Assembly: GCA_001179505.1 (NCBI GenBank)
Contig: CDMY01000674.1
Location: 1 to 28,077 of the forward strand
Origin: Vitrella brassicaformis
Lineage: Eukaryota; Sar; Vitrellaceae
DNA length: 28,077 nt
Reading direction: 5' to 3'
The position numbers and the translations under genes are program-made. Under the pieces are notes generated by a model. That model searched no databases. It had not been told where the DNA came from and saw nothing but the letters and a program-made list of their open reading frames with translations. Positions 1-10,549 of the stretch are shown one piece after another (position 1 is the first letter of the stretch; every line of letters begins with the position of its first letter).

Positions 1-117
1 GTTGCCTGTTTGGTGTGTGCTGTGGACAGAGAAGATGCCTGGTTGCGCCGGAAGGTAGCGCCGGGCTTAGGGACAGGTGTCTCGTCAAACCCTTAACCAA
101 CCAACCAACACCTGGAG

Positions 118-935
118 CGTTTCATGCATCAGCGCCTTTTGAGGCTCGGCAGGTGCCCTCCTGCTATCGGCACTCCAGATCTCTCGGTTTGTTGACTCGC
201 CCACTTTCAGAGAGCCGCCGGCCTTTCTGGTGCTGCTGCGCCTCTCGGGCTTTGCCTCTCAGCTCATCAGGACACACGAGCTGCGTGCTGCCTTTCAGTT
301 GCCCGCTCACCATCAATCACATCAGTCATGCCGCGCCAAGTTGACATCCGTCGCTTCCTGCTGCCTGCCGCGGCAACGCACAAGGGAGATCAAGAGCCTC
401 AAGAGCGGCGCCATGATGATCAGCCGACAGGTGAGATTGGCGGCAGTCATGACACAGATGTCGTGTGAAATGCGACGATGCATTTGTTGTTGTGTCAATG
501 TATGTGTGCCAGATTTTGGCAGCTTTGTGCTCCAGAATTTTTCGCGTTTTCGTGACGATTCAGCCTTTTGGAGGCTCAACAGATACCATGCTGGTGTGAG
601 CTCGTCAGATCTCTTCGTTTGCTGACTCGCCTTCGGAGCTGCTGGCCTCTGCTGCTGGCCTCTGCTGTCCTCTGCTGCTGCTGCGGAGCCTCTCGGGCGT
701 TCCCTCCCGCCTCATCAGGACACACGAGCTGCGCTGCTGTGCCCGCCCACCAACATCCCACCATGTCCCGCCAGATTGATATTCGTCGCTTCCTGCGGCC
801 TGGCGGTGCATCAGGCAAGGCAGATGAGGAGCCCCAGCAGCACCACGAGGAGCAGCCGACAGGTGAGATGGCAATCTCGACAAAGACGTGCTGTGAAATA
901 CACTGATGTGTGTTCTGTGTTCGTGTGTGTGTCAG
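118..935 (+). repeat. Tandem duplication of a promoter plus first exon
   Basis: Two diverged direct copies, roughly 118-540 and 553-935, lie head to tail. Both contain a 'ttttggaggctc'-like start, a 'gactcgcc' block, 'ctctcgggc', a 'cctcatcaggacacacgagctgcg' block (given here only as a landmark), an ATG opening a (M)xRQxDIRRFL peptide, a donor in 'cagccgacag|gtgagat', and a T/G-rich intron ending in 'cagattt'. The second copy feeds the long gene at 763-3203. The first copy is described separately. Seen directly by comparing the two stretches; exact boundaries are approximate. Confidence 0.8.
328..430 (+). other. Alternative or relict first exon (upstream copy)
   Basis: ATG at 328 opens 34 codons plus one base, ending at donor GT 431, in the same phase (1) as the first exon at 763-862. 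The peptide begins MPRQVDIRRFLLP and ends in a charged tail, like the downstream copy. Its own acceptor (cag ending 512) leads into a frame that stops at 623-625, so used locally it would give a short peptide. Because the phase matches, it could also splice directly to the exon at 936. It may therefore be an alternative promoter and first exon of the downstream gene, or a decayed duplicate. The sequence alone does not decide. Confidence 0.5.
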
Positions 936-3203
936 ATTTCAGCAGCCCGGAGGCCCAGGCCATCGCCAGCGACATCGTCACACGGCGACAGCTGGTGAGT
1001 CGTCACACCACATGAAGCAAACACACACACATGGATGTGTCTGTCTGATGTTTGTCGGTGTCAGGCCGCCCCGCCGCCCAATGCGTCGCTGTGTGGCGTC
1101 CCGCCCGAGAAGCTGGCCGGCGTGTGTGACCACATGCCAACACTGGAGGCCATCCGCCTGGCCCTCATCAACAAGACCATGGAAGACACTTGCCGTTCGC
1201 CGTTCGTCACCCGCCAACTGATCATCACCCCCGCCACCCACAAGCTGTGGCGCAGAGCATCGCGGGCCGTCCTGCGGCAGCTGCGGGGGCGGCTGACCCA
1301 CCTGCAGACGGCCGCCATCACCACAGACGACGAGGTCTACTCGCGGGGGCCCGATATATATCAGGACCGGCCGGGCGATGATGCCGCCAGTGACGACGGG
1401 CGAGAAGAGGAGAATGACGCTGAGGCCGAGGGCACTGAGGAGGTGACGGCGGGGCGTGGCCGCGCCCTCGGCCATCGGGGAGTGTACGCCAAGGTGCTCG
1501 AGGGTTCGGCGGCATCGCTCAGGAACTGTCGACTGGAGGACAAGACGACCACCGCGTCCGTCTCGCCCGTCACCGACAGCCCTCGGCCGCCGAGGGTCAC
1601 CTTCGGCAAGATTGAGGAGGTGGTGCTCTGCGGCGCACTGTGGCAGGGCGCGGCCCATGATCGGCGATGGTCCCTCCCCGCCCTCAAGACACTCGTCAGC
1701 AGCAGCTTTTCCATTGCGCCCCGGTACCTCATGAGCTGGATCGAGGCGTCGCCCCACCTCACCCACCTCCACGTAAGACTCTTCGGCCTCCCTTTTTTCA
1801 CCTATTTCCTGTCGGCCGCCCCCTCCCTGACCAACCTGACCTCGCTGGGCTGCATTCTTCTTACGGAGACGAACCCCTCATCGTGGGAGCCGCTGCTGAG
1901 TGTCCTGGAGGCCAAGGGGGCGGTCGGCCGCATCGAGACGCTCGGCGTGTGCCTTGACGTGGTGGGCCTGGAGCCGGATGGCATTCTCACCATACTGCGA
2001 GCCCTCGACACGGCCATCCGTCGGCTGGCTGGTCTGGGCATATCGGCTGCCGACACTCAAGTGACAGCCATTCCCGTCACATCATGGGACGACAACATCA
2101 TGACCAACGTGGTCAACCAGCCACACCATCAGGTGGACAGCGGCGCGTCCCAGTCGTCTTCGAGCGCTGCAGCTGTGTGTGAGCCGTCTGTGGGCGGCGG
2201 GAGGAGGGCGCCTCTCTTCCCCAACATGGTGCCTACAAATGACCATGACGACGATGCGAGTGGCGAGATGGCCGATAAGAAGCCCGCCCAGCGGCCCTTC
2301 AAGTTGCTCGTCTATGTGCCCTCTTCATTCGACGAGAGGCTGCTGCGTCTCGACCTGACGGACACCGACGTGCTGGCCAAGAAGATCATCCGCGAGATGG
2401 CCCGCGTGGCTGAGTCAATGAAGGTCAAGACTGTGTCGGGCGCGGCACCGGCTGCCAGGGGCAGCTTCGGCAACTACGTGTTCGAGTCGCTGACCGAATT
2501 GACCATCGAAGACTCCCTTGCTGTCACCAACGGCGTGCTGCCGTCGCTCCCAGCCGCCCCATGCAACCGCTTCCCGCGACTGCAATCCGTCGACTTCCTG
2601 CTCCCGTCCATCCATTTGGTTCGAGAGGGCGGAGTGAGGGAGCTGGTCGCGCCAGTCAAGGGGCAGCTCAAAAGGGCAATCCTCTGTCTTGCCGACTTCC
2701 CCAGCCGATACGACACGAGCTACGGCACGGGCCAGCCGCCGCCAAGTGAGGCCGCCCCCGGCCTCCTCGCACAGCTGGCGCTCGAGTGTCTTGACGTGAC
2801 CGGCCATGTGGACCAGGTGGGGTTGAGCTTTCTGCCCACACAGCCTATCGGGGCATTCCGGCCAGAGACCTGCCCCATCAACCACCCCTTCACGACGCCC
2901 GAGCTCGCCGCCCGCCTGCCGTCCACGAAGAAACTGGTCGTGAGCATCCCCTACTGCGTCCACGACCGATTCGGCGATGTCCAGACCGACTTCATTATGA
3001 CCGTCATCAACAACACACCGGACCCCGAGCGTGTGATCTTCAGCGAGGACGTGACTCAGGATTTGGTCAGCTTCAACCAGCTCCAGGTGCGTCACTCCCC
3101 GGCCTATTTGGCGTCTGGTGCTGTGGATGGGGCCCTGGCATCGGCCGGATCGCCGTTCGTGGTGGTCAAGACGGACGATACCGAACTTACACTGGAGCAA
3201 TAG
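763..3203 (+). CDS. Leucine-rich protein of unknown function with PIP-box-like N-terminus
   Basis: Model: exons 763-862, 936-994 and 1065-3203, joined in phases 1 and 0, giving 765 residues. The first exon encodes MSRQIDIRRFLRP. Q4, I7 and F10 fit the PCNA-binding PIP-box pattern QxxhxxF, but the second aromatic is Leu11, so the match is degenerate. Residues about 158-181 are strongly acidic (many E/D). From about 260 on, the protein is leucine-rich with irregular LRR-like stretches such as SPHLTHLHVRLFG and APSLTNLTSL, and similar segments recur towards the C-terminus (FPRLQSVDFLLP, LALECLDVTGHV). It resembles the LRR part of the F-box gene at 16659-19812 in style, but no F-box was found. 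I do not recognise a catalytic domain. The large exon is open for over 700 codons, and the splice signals of both introns match those elsewhere in the window. The stop is TAG at 3201-3203. Confidence 0.75.
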
Positions 3204-4455
3204 AGAAGGAGTGTCCAGCAGACCGGGTGGATGGGAGAGAGAGAGAGAGGAGGAGACGGGTCCTTTTCAAGTGAGGCACGAACCAGAGAGGGGATGAATG
3301 CCGTGAGTGTGGTGTAGAATGTGGTTTTGCTGGATGGGTCTGACCATCCGGGTGGGCGTCGATGTCCTCCTTTGCTGTGTGGACACGTTTATCGCGTTTA
3401 TCGTAATCCTTTTTCGACCATGCGGTACGCATCCATCAGATTCATCTCATCCACCAACTGCGTGACCGTGTCTGTCCCCCATGGGCATGCAGCGAGTCAC
3501 CTTAGTCTGCGAGTCGCCCGCCCTCCCCTCTGTCGACAAACACCACCCAGCCCACACACTCACATATACACACACACAGATACCATGAATGTGAGTCCGT
3601 CTCTCGCCCCTCCCACTGATCCATCCATCCATCGCCATACGCCCAACACACAAGCAGCATGCAGCATGGCGTATGTCATAGTGCGATAGGTCGGGGCCAG
3701 CCGCCGCCACCTCAAGATGGTGACAGCCAGCACTACAAAAGTAAAGGGACACGCTCCACACACATAGTGGGGGACATGCAGCAGACAGACAGACAGACAC
3801 ACAAGTAGGCACAGACACAGACAAGGCACTCACTCAACGGTAACCGTGCCATGTCGAGAAAATTGGGTCTCTTGTGCTGCGAAAATCCCTTGTCTGTCTG
3901 TCTGCTTGAGTGTGTTGGTGTTACGTCCCCATTCCCCCACCGGCAGCACAGCATAGCACGGCTCACAAAGAGAGCCGCCACATGCTTTGCTCACACACAC
4001 TCACGCGACGTATACACACGACACAGGACTGGCAGGCAGTGAGGCCGCCCGCTTGTGCGTGTGAATGAGTGACGCTCGACAAACCACCACCAGCCCAGGC
4101 ATGCAGCCAGCCATATACCCAAACAGATGGCGAGAGAGAGAGAGAGAGAGAGAGAGAAGGGAAAAGGAGAGAGAGAAGAAGCCGAAGTCGCGCGCAGTGG
4201 GTGGGATGAGCCGGGCAGCGACTCCAGCAGCTACTCATACACACAGACGGGCAGCCATCACTTTCTCAGACGAACATGCCAGACAGCCACCAGCCAGCGA
4301 CATGGAATAGTGGTCGTCTACCACCATGCCATGTTCATGACGATTTCCGCGAGACAAGGCCGTCGAGATGGAGCACTTACGCACACGATTAGAAAAAACA
4401 CAACCAGTCCTTGCCCCTACCCCATCTGTGTGTTCTATGGCTTGTGAAAGGTAGG
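3204..4455. other. Convergent intergenic region, no gene seen
   Basis: This lies between the 3' ends of the leucine-rich gene (+) and the Hsp20 gene (-). It holds simple-sequence DNA: short GA runs near 3236-3250, CA/AC runs near 3541-3580 and 3781-3802, and a longer (GA)n run at 4132-4157. Open frames here are low-complexity or start on non-ATG codons, and none has a recognisable domain or splice structure. Presumably 3' UTRs and spacer. Confidence 0.6.
4132..4157. repeat. (GA)n microsatellite
   Basis: About 13 uninterrupted GA units followed by an imperfect GA/GAA-rich tail to about 4180. It lies in the presumed 3' flank of the Hsp20 gene. Confidence 0.9.
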
Positions 4456-5333
4456 TCACTGGATGGTGATTTGCTTCTTGACGGGCTGGACGGGCTCCTT
4501 CTGTGGGCATGTCACCTTGAGGACGCCGTTGTCGTACTGGGCGGTGATGGCGGCCTCGTTGGTGTTGGGCAGACGCAGGCAGCGGTGGAACTTGCCCACT
4601 TGACGCTCCTAAGACGCACAGACACACAGGCAGACAGAGGGAGGTGTGGTGTGTACCCATCGATGGCCATGTGTGTGATGTACCTGGTAGAGCCAGCCCT
4701 CGCCCTCCTTTTTGTCTTCCTTCTTGCTCTCGCCAGAAATGCTCAGCAAACCGTCCTGGAAATCCAACTGAACACATCACAACACAACACAAGACACACA
4801 CACACACACAAGGGTGAGGTGAGAGGCCATGGATGCCCCCCTCCCTCCCCCTCCCTCCCTCTCTCTGTCGATCCACATGCCCACGTCACGTACCTTGATG
4901 TCTTCCTTGGTCATCCCGGGCAGCTCAGCGGCCACAATGACATTGTTGTTGTCGTCGTGCGATATGTCCATCCGCGGCGCCCAGGTCAGCAGCGACGAGA
5001 TGCTGCTGGGCGGCCGCTCCTCGCTCACGTGCTGCGCTATCTGCCCGGTGGCGCCCTCCTGCTCGGCCGGTGTGGTGTCGGTGAGCATCACGCCCACGCC
5101 GGCAGGGCGTCCGCTGAGGCGGCCGACGTCGTTGAAGAGGGAGTCCATCTGGCGCTGCATCTGACGCAGCTCACGGCCCAGCGAACGGAAATCGGCACCT
5201 GCAGCCATCAAACAACACGGAGAGAGAGAGAGGGCACGGCACATACAGCACACAGGTGAGCAGGCAGACAGACGACGTGATGTGCCCTGCATGTGTGTGT
5301 GTGTGCGTTACCGAATGGGTCGTAGCGGAACAT
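4456..5333 (-). CDS. Small heat-shock protein, Hsp20/alpha-crystallin family
   Basis: Model (minus strand): exons 5312-5333, 4894-5198, 4684-4767 and 4456-4608, joined in phases 1, 0 and 0, giving 187 residues. It starts MFRYDPFGADFRS and ends with TGA at 4456-4458. Hsp20 proteins are ATP-independent holdases that form oligomers and keep unfolding proteins soluble. The alpha-crystallin domain spans about residues 81-178: it opens with APRMDISHDDNNNVIV, then has the LPGMTKEDIKLDFQDGLLSI strands and the hallmark AxxxNGVL (AQYDNGVL, 160-167). The C-terminal anchoring motif I-x-I is present as I184-T-I186. The N-terminal arm (1-80) carries an amphipathic coil. Size and domain order are typical of the family. 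No upstream in-frame ATG exists before a TGA about 125 nt further out, so the tiny first exon sets the start. Cytosolic location is likely because there is no obvious leader. It is divergently arranged with the AP2 gene. Confidence 0.93.
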
Positions 5334-5716
5334 CTTGGCTACTCGCGGCAGTGGTGAGAACTTCGGCTCGACAGGCGCAAAGGGCAAACCGACGAGGAGA
5401 CGACTTGACAGGCAGATCGAAGACAGACGGATGGATGAGTGGATGAACAGATCAGCGTGTCCTCAGACGGCAGGACGGCCTGGGCAGGACGGCTTGGGGC
5501 AAGGCAACTGGCAGGGACGAAACCCTGAACGAACCCTGCTCCTTGAACCCGAACCCTGAGGATGTGCGAGCTTTGCTGACCGAAAGCGTCCACATCTCTT
5601 TCCCACGCGCCGAGCCGCCCCAGGGGAGCCGCTCGCACAGCCGGAGCTTGACCGATCCACAAACGACAGAGGAGCAGCTCGAGGCGCCCCCTGCCAGTGG
5701 CAATTGGCCAGTGGGG
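5334..5716. promoter_or_regulatory. Divergent promoter region between Hsp20 and AP2 genes
   Basis: The Hsp20 start (5333, minus) and the AP2-gene start (5717, plus) are separated by 383 bp, so both promoters and 5' UTRs must lie here unless further non-coding exons exist. At about 5517-5560 there is a cluster of short GAACCCTG/AACCCGAACCCTG repeats. I saw no perfect three-unit heat-shock element (alternating GAA/TTC spaced by two bases) and no clear TATA box. The regulatory role is inferred from position only. Confidence 0.5.
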
Positions 5717-8700
5717 ATGGAGGAGCTGAAGAGGCAACTTGAAGACGAAGCAGCACAAAACACGGCTACAGGCAGCACTCAACCAGCCCCTGATCCGGCA
5801 GCCAGCTGGGCGTCAGCTGAGCAACTGGAGCATGGTGAGCAGCAGACACCACACGGGCCGTGCACGGGCCCGACCTGATGGTGTGTTCATTGCTTGTTGC
5901 TTGTTGCTTGTCCGTGGTTCATTCAGTGGTTGCCGAGCCGTCATCGTCGCTCTTCTTGCAAGGGCAGGCTCTGCTGCTGTCCTACAAGGAGGCCTGTGAG
6001 GCCTGTCCAGACCGAGACGCCCTCGCCCTCTACAGCGACGACGTGCAGCTCTTCTTTCGGTCGCTCGGCATCCGATGGACCAGGTGGCGCGGCTCTGCCA
6101 GCCCCGTGTTCGTCGTCACCCTCGACCCGCCAGGCGGCCTCAGGCACCCTCCCCGTCTGTATCAGCCCGACGAGCCGACAATGGGCGGCCTGGTGAGATC
6201 GCTGCGGCTGGCTGTCACCGGCCGCAATGACCTTGTGAGGAGGCACGGGCTGTGTGGGTCACTGCCGCTAGACTGCCTGCCTGGTGAGCCGTCGGCTGAG
6301 GCGGTGGCCTTCTGTCAGACGGCTAGTCGTGAGGCCAAGAGACTGCGGATGCTGCCGAGGGAACGGTCTCCGCTGTTGGCGGCTGTGGCTGTCAGCGACG
6401 CGCCGCCCACTGTCCATGGAGCGGCGGAGGACGACAGCAATCAAAAGGACGGTGAGGAGAGAAGTCACTTCTTACACACAGACAGTATACGTTTCTCCCG
6501 CACTTGTATATGTCAGATGCCGCCCCAGCCCCCGTGGCTCTTCCACCTGCTGCCCTGTCGAGCCGCCCCAAGCGTATCAGACGCCCAAACCCGCGGCACC
6601 GCGACCACGTCGTGGACTCGCCGCCCAGGCGGCAACGGCGGCGCAACAGCGGCCGGAACAGGACTGGCAAGACACAGAAGCCACGTTCGCTGCTCAGGCT
6701 GGAAAGTACGCAGACCAATCAATGCTGCAAAGCCGACGCATTTTGGTTGTACTCGACGCCATCCCTCGTGTGTCTGTCTTGTGCAGGTTTCTCGACGGAC
6801 GACGTGCGTCCGTCGGGGCCCCGCGAGCCACACATCGACCCACCACCTCACCCGGCCCCTCGCCTGTGGAGGGATCGCGATCTGCTTGCTTCTCGGGCGG
6901 CCCGCGCCCCCACATCACCGCAAGGCGACGCGGACGACCTCCCCTCCCTCATATCAAAGGCGGTAGCTGCCGGGGAGCATCCCCGGCACTATCGCGCGGC
7001 CCGCGGCCTCACATCGTTGGAAGGTCGGTGGCTGCCAGGGATGACAACGGACGCTCTCAGCCTCCTCATAGCGAAGGCGGTGGCTGCCAGGGAGGAGAAT
7101 GCAACCCTCCTGGCATTCGCGAGGCGGGACGTGCCACTCCCCAGATCATGCACCGCCAAGGAGCTGCACGCCACCGAGCAGGAGGAGGAAGGAGGGCGGC
7201 AGGGGGAGAACCATGACGCTCCACCTGCCCGGCCCCTATCGAGGCCGAGCATCGATGCCCTGCTTGGCGAGACCAGCAGCAGGAGCGGGTCAGAAGATGG
7301 GCGGCTCACCAACAGCTCCACCAACTTGCTCGTGCATGGCCCCCACCCGTCCCCCTCTCCCTCCCCACCACCGCCACCCCTCCCCCGCAGCGACAGCCAG
7401 CCCAGGTCACAGGGTGGTGAGGGTGGTGAGGGGCTACCCCCAGCGCCCCCCACTCCGGCCGCTCCGGCAACGGTCGAGCCGGGCGCTCTCCTCGGGAAGG
7501 TTCTCGGGGACAAGGGAGGCGTGTGCAAGACATGGACGCCTCCGACCCCACGAAGTGGCCAGGGCGTCAGCTTTGATAGGAAGCAGCAAGTAAGCTCACT
7601 CACTCACTCACTCACTTAGTCCCTTCCTCGCCGTGTACGGCGGAGATGTATTGATGTGTGTCATGCAGGCGTGGGTGGCATTCTGGTGCGACAAAAGTGG
7701 CGGCTCGGTCTTCCCACGATCGAAGGCCTTCTCAATGACGGCACTTGGTGGATCGGAGGTAGGGAGGAAAGGAAGAGACAGGGGGAGGGGGAGACAGGGA
7801 GAGAGGGAGGGACACACACCACACGACACCGGCACATTTTCTGTGCCTTTCCTTCTTTCGTCAGGTTGCCCGTCGATGCGCTGTCAGCTTCTGGAGCATG
7901 AAGGGGCGAGAGCAGGAGATTCGCCGGCAGAGACAGCAGCCGCAAGAGGCCGCCGTGCAGTGCAAGTATGAACCGGACAACCAATCATGGCTTGTGAGTG
8001 CGTCTCTTGGAGGGCGTAAGATCGGCTGGCAGAGGATCGGTTGCCAGCGGTTTTCTGTCGCTGAGTGTGGATCGGCCGAGCGGGCGAAAGCGCTGTGTCA
8101 GGCAACGGCGGAAGAATGGAAGCAGGAGTTGTTGAAGCAGCCGAGCCAGCCGCCAAGCCTGCCCCCCGACCACCCGCCGGCCACGCCAGACCCCTCCCCT
8201 AGCCCACCTGCAGCAGCCCCAGCGCCCCCACAGTCTGACCAAGGCACGTCGCTTCCCGCAGCCCCTGCACAGCCCACACAACACCACCAGCAGCACATAG
8301 CAGCAGCAGAACCACCACCACCACCAGCACCACCACCACCACTGGTGCAGCCATCTCTTCAGCCGGTGCAGCCTCCTGCGCCCAGCTCAAGCACTGTCTC
8401 GCCGTCGAGTGGTGTGGCGGCGCTTGGCATTGACCGTCTCGCGATCAAGATGGCCAGGGGCTTCCGGGCGGCCTCCCCCGAGCCTCCTTCACTATCTTGG
8501 GACTCCCGGCGACGGACCTTCGTGTGTGAGGGGTCCGAGGAGAGGCTCTTCCCGATCGGACAGGAGACGACTGCGACCGTGTATGAGGCCTTCTTTGCAG
8601 CGGTGCAGCACCTGCGGCCGCAGCTCACTCAGGCTTCGATCCGCTACCAATCTGCCGACTATTCGGAGCCTGCCCGTTTTCTGGTGTCTGTGGGGGGCCG

Positions 8701-9719
8701 GGTGGTCAAGACGGTGTGGCTGGAGGGCAAGGGCAAGGGCAAGGAGCGGCGGAGTGTGCGTGCGGTGTATGAGGCGTTCGATGAGGCCAAGAAGCTGGAG
8801 AACCGCATCAACAGCACGCCCTTGGACCTGAGGCGGCATCTGATTGGGCGGCGCGTCGTCGACGACATCGTATCAGGCGCCAAGGCTCGGGAGGCCTTGA
8901 ACACGCTGCAAGGGGGAGATACACCAGGTGCTCCCTACAGCAACCATTCCACCGTAGTGCGTGGATCGATTGCTGGTCTTCTCTTCCTCTCTTGTCTATC
9001 CTTTCAGGTGGCCGCAATGCTACAACAGCAGAGGGCGCTCGTCACAAGGCTGGCCCCGCGACAGAGCAGCCTGCAGTGTCGTCAGCGTCTGCAGAGGCAG
9101 CTGATGCAGACGGAGGGCGGGGACGGCTGTCTGACCTCGTTCGTCGGGGGCGTGACCAGATCATGATGGCGAGCCGGTCCACCGCCCTCTCGGCACTGGA
9201 GAGACTGGGGAGTGGGCAGCAAATGGGCACATCGCCAGGTCAGCCGAGACGCCACACGACAACACAGCCACTCACTCCATCCATCCCTGCACTTGATCTA
9301 TGGTGACTGCAGGTAACCGCTCCATCAAGTCTCCTATCCGCGATCCACAAGTCAGATTCTCTGCGTCACCATCGGCCGGCCACGTCGCCGACCAGACTGT
9401 CAGTGGCAGCAAGCGATCCGCCGAATCCCTGGCAGCCCAACAAAGCCACCAAGAGCCACCCCAGAAGCGCCAAAAGGCAGACGACCTCACCGCCGCTACG
9501 CCCGAGATGGCCATCATCACTCGTGCAGCCGTGCCCGTCCACGATAAGACGGCCACGGGTGCGCTGGCTGATGCTGCGCCGGTGTCTGCGTGTGGTGGAG
9601 GGGAGTCGGGGCGCTCTGTCGCCCGATCGTGTGGCGTGTCGGGGGAGGGGGATGGGGAGAGGGAGAGGGATGCGGCTGAGCCGTATGACGTTGAGGTGTG
9701 CATCTGCCCTGAAGAGTGA
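5717..9719 (+). CDS. Multi-AP2-domain protein, ApiAP2-like candidate transcription factor
   Basis: Model: exons 5717-5834, 5927-6451, 6517-6705, 6787-7589, 7669-7758, 7865-8927, 9008-9238 and 9313-9719, all phases matching, 1141 residues, TGA at 9717-9719. AP2 modules are about 55-residue beta-sheet-plus-helix DNA-binding domains; in apicomplexans (ApiAP2) they are the main sequence-specific regulators. Clear modules: residues about 537-590 (VSFDRKQQAWVAFW, then KAFSMTALGGSEVARRCAV, split by two introns) and about 606-665 (YEPDNQSWLVSASLGGRK, then QRFSVAECGSAERAKAL). A third, about 834-888, has IRYQSADYSEPARFLVSVGG and AVYEAFDEAKKLEN. Weaker candidates are about 784-825 (LSWDSRRRTFVCEG) and 87-145 (GIRWTRWRGSASPVFVVTL). 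A basic segment at about 228-262 (RPKRIRRPNPRHR, RRQRRRNSGRNR) and KRQK near the C-terminus are candidate nuclear-localisation signals. Residues about 666-755 are a Pro/Gln/Ala-rich linker. The start ATG is the only one in frame after an upstream stop. Nuclear transcription factor is the likely role; targets are unknown. Confidence 0.8.
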
Positions 9720-10549
9720 GGGGGGATGAACACGGGCACGTCTATCATATGCACGAGTTCACTCAGGGGGACTGAAAGAGTTGGAAGAATGAATGGATCA
9801 TATGGATCATATGTACTAGATATAGGCAGGGCAGGCTGCAGGGAGGTTTTGACAGATGGATGAATGAGGCAGCGGCCGTGGCATGGTCTGCCTCTGTGTG
9901 TGTGTGTGTATCCTGTGACTGCATTGACTGCATCCTCCCTCCCTTCATGCTGGCTGCATGGCGTCTTTTCTTGTTTCTTGCCTGACTGACTTACTGCTGA
10001 GGTCAGTGGGAGGGGTGAGGGCTGGGTGTGTGGGTCAAGGGTTTAGCTGTGCTCTCAACGTCTGTCTATGTGCATCCCATGAACGTCTGTCTGTCTGTCT
10101 GTCTGTCTACACGTCAGAACGTCTAGGCTAAGCTAAGCATAATTGGTGTGAAGTGTTTGTTTGCGTCTGAGGCGATAAAGGGCCTCCCGCCCGTCCTCTA
10201 TATATAACATAATTGACATATTCATCATTGAGTAGATTCATTCCGCTTGCCTGATGCCATATGCATGTCTAGTGTGTGTAGTGAGTGTAACTAGTGACTG
10301 CTGGCCGGCCAGGCTGGTGTGTGTTTAGCGCTTGCTTGGTGTTTGGTCGAGTGAGTGCTGCTGACTGACTCCATCAATTACGTGCAGTTGACTGGCGACG
10401 AGGACAAGTGAGTGCGGCGGGGCTGACAGACAAATGTGTCCATCACATAAATGCCCATTACTATTATTATTATGTGAATGCATGAGTATATCCATTTCCG
10501 TTGACAAGGCCCACAACAGGCCGACCGCCATGGCTGTCTGTCTGTCCCC
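9720..10549. other. Convergent intergenic region, no gene seen
   Basis: Spacer between the 3' ends of the AP2 gene (+) and the GST gene (-). It is more AT-rich than the coding DNA and contains six perfect GTCT units at 10085-10108, 'tatatataac' near 10198, and a 'tattattattat' run near 10461. No open frame with a recognisable domain was found. Confidence 0.6.
10085..10108. repeat. (GTCT)6 microsatellite
   Basis: Six perfect GTCT units in the convergent spacer. The same tetranucleotide recurs in several introns and flanks of this window. Confidence 0.9.

Noticed and set aside
2415-3200. Long antisense open frame opposite the leucine-rich gene
   Set aside because: It mirrors the GC-rich codon pattern of the sense gene, has no domain, and lies wholly inside a convincing exon.
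4411-5259. 282-codon plus-strand frame across the Hsp20 locus
   Set aside because: It reads through the introns of the minus-strand Hsp20 gene, whose domain and splice phases are clear.
5517-5560. GAACCCTG repeats as an interstitial telomere tract
   Set aside because: Units are irregular and not a clean heptamer array; too short to claim telomeric origin.
5334-5716. Heat-shock element in the divergent promoter
   Set aside because: Only a GAA-n-TTC near-miss ('gagaacttcgg') was found; the required spacing and third unit are absent.
6989-7603. Antisense Gly/Ser-rich frame opposite the AP2 gene
   Set aside because: Low-complexity complement of the Pro-rich exon; no independent evidence.
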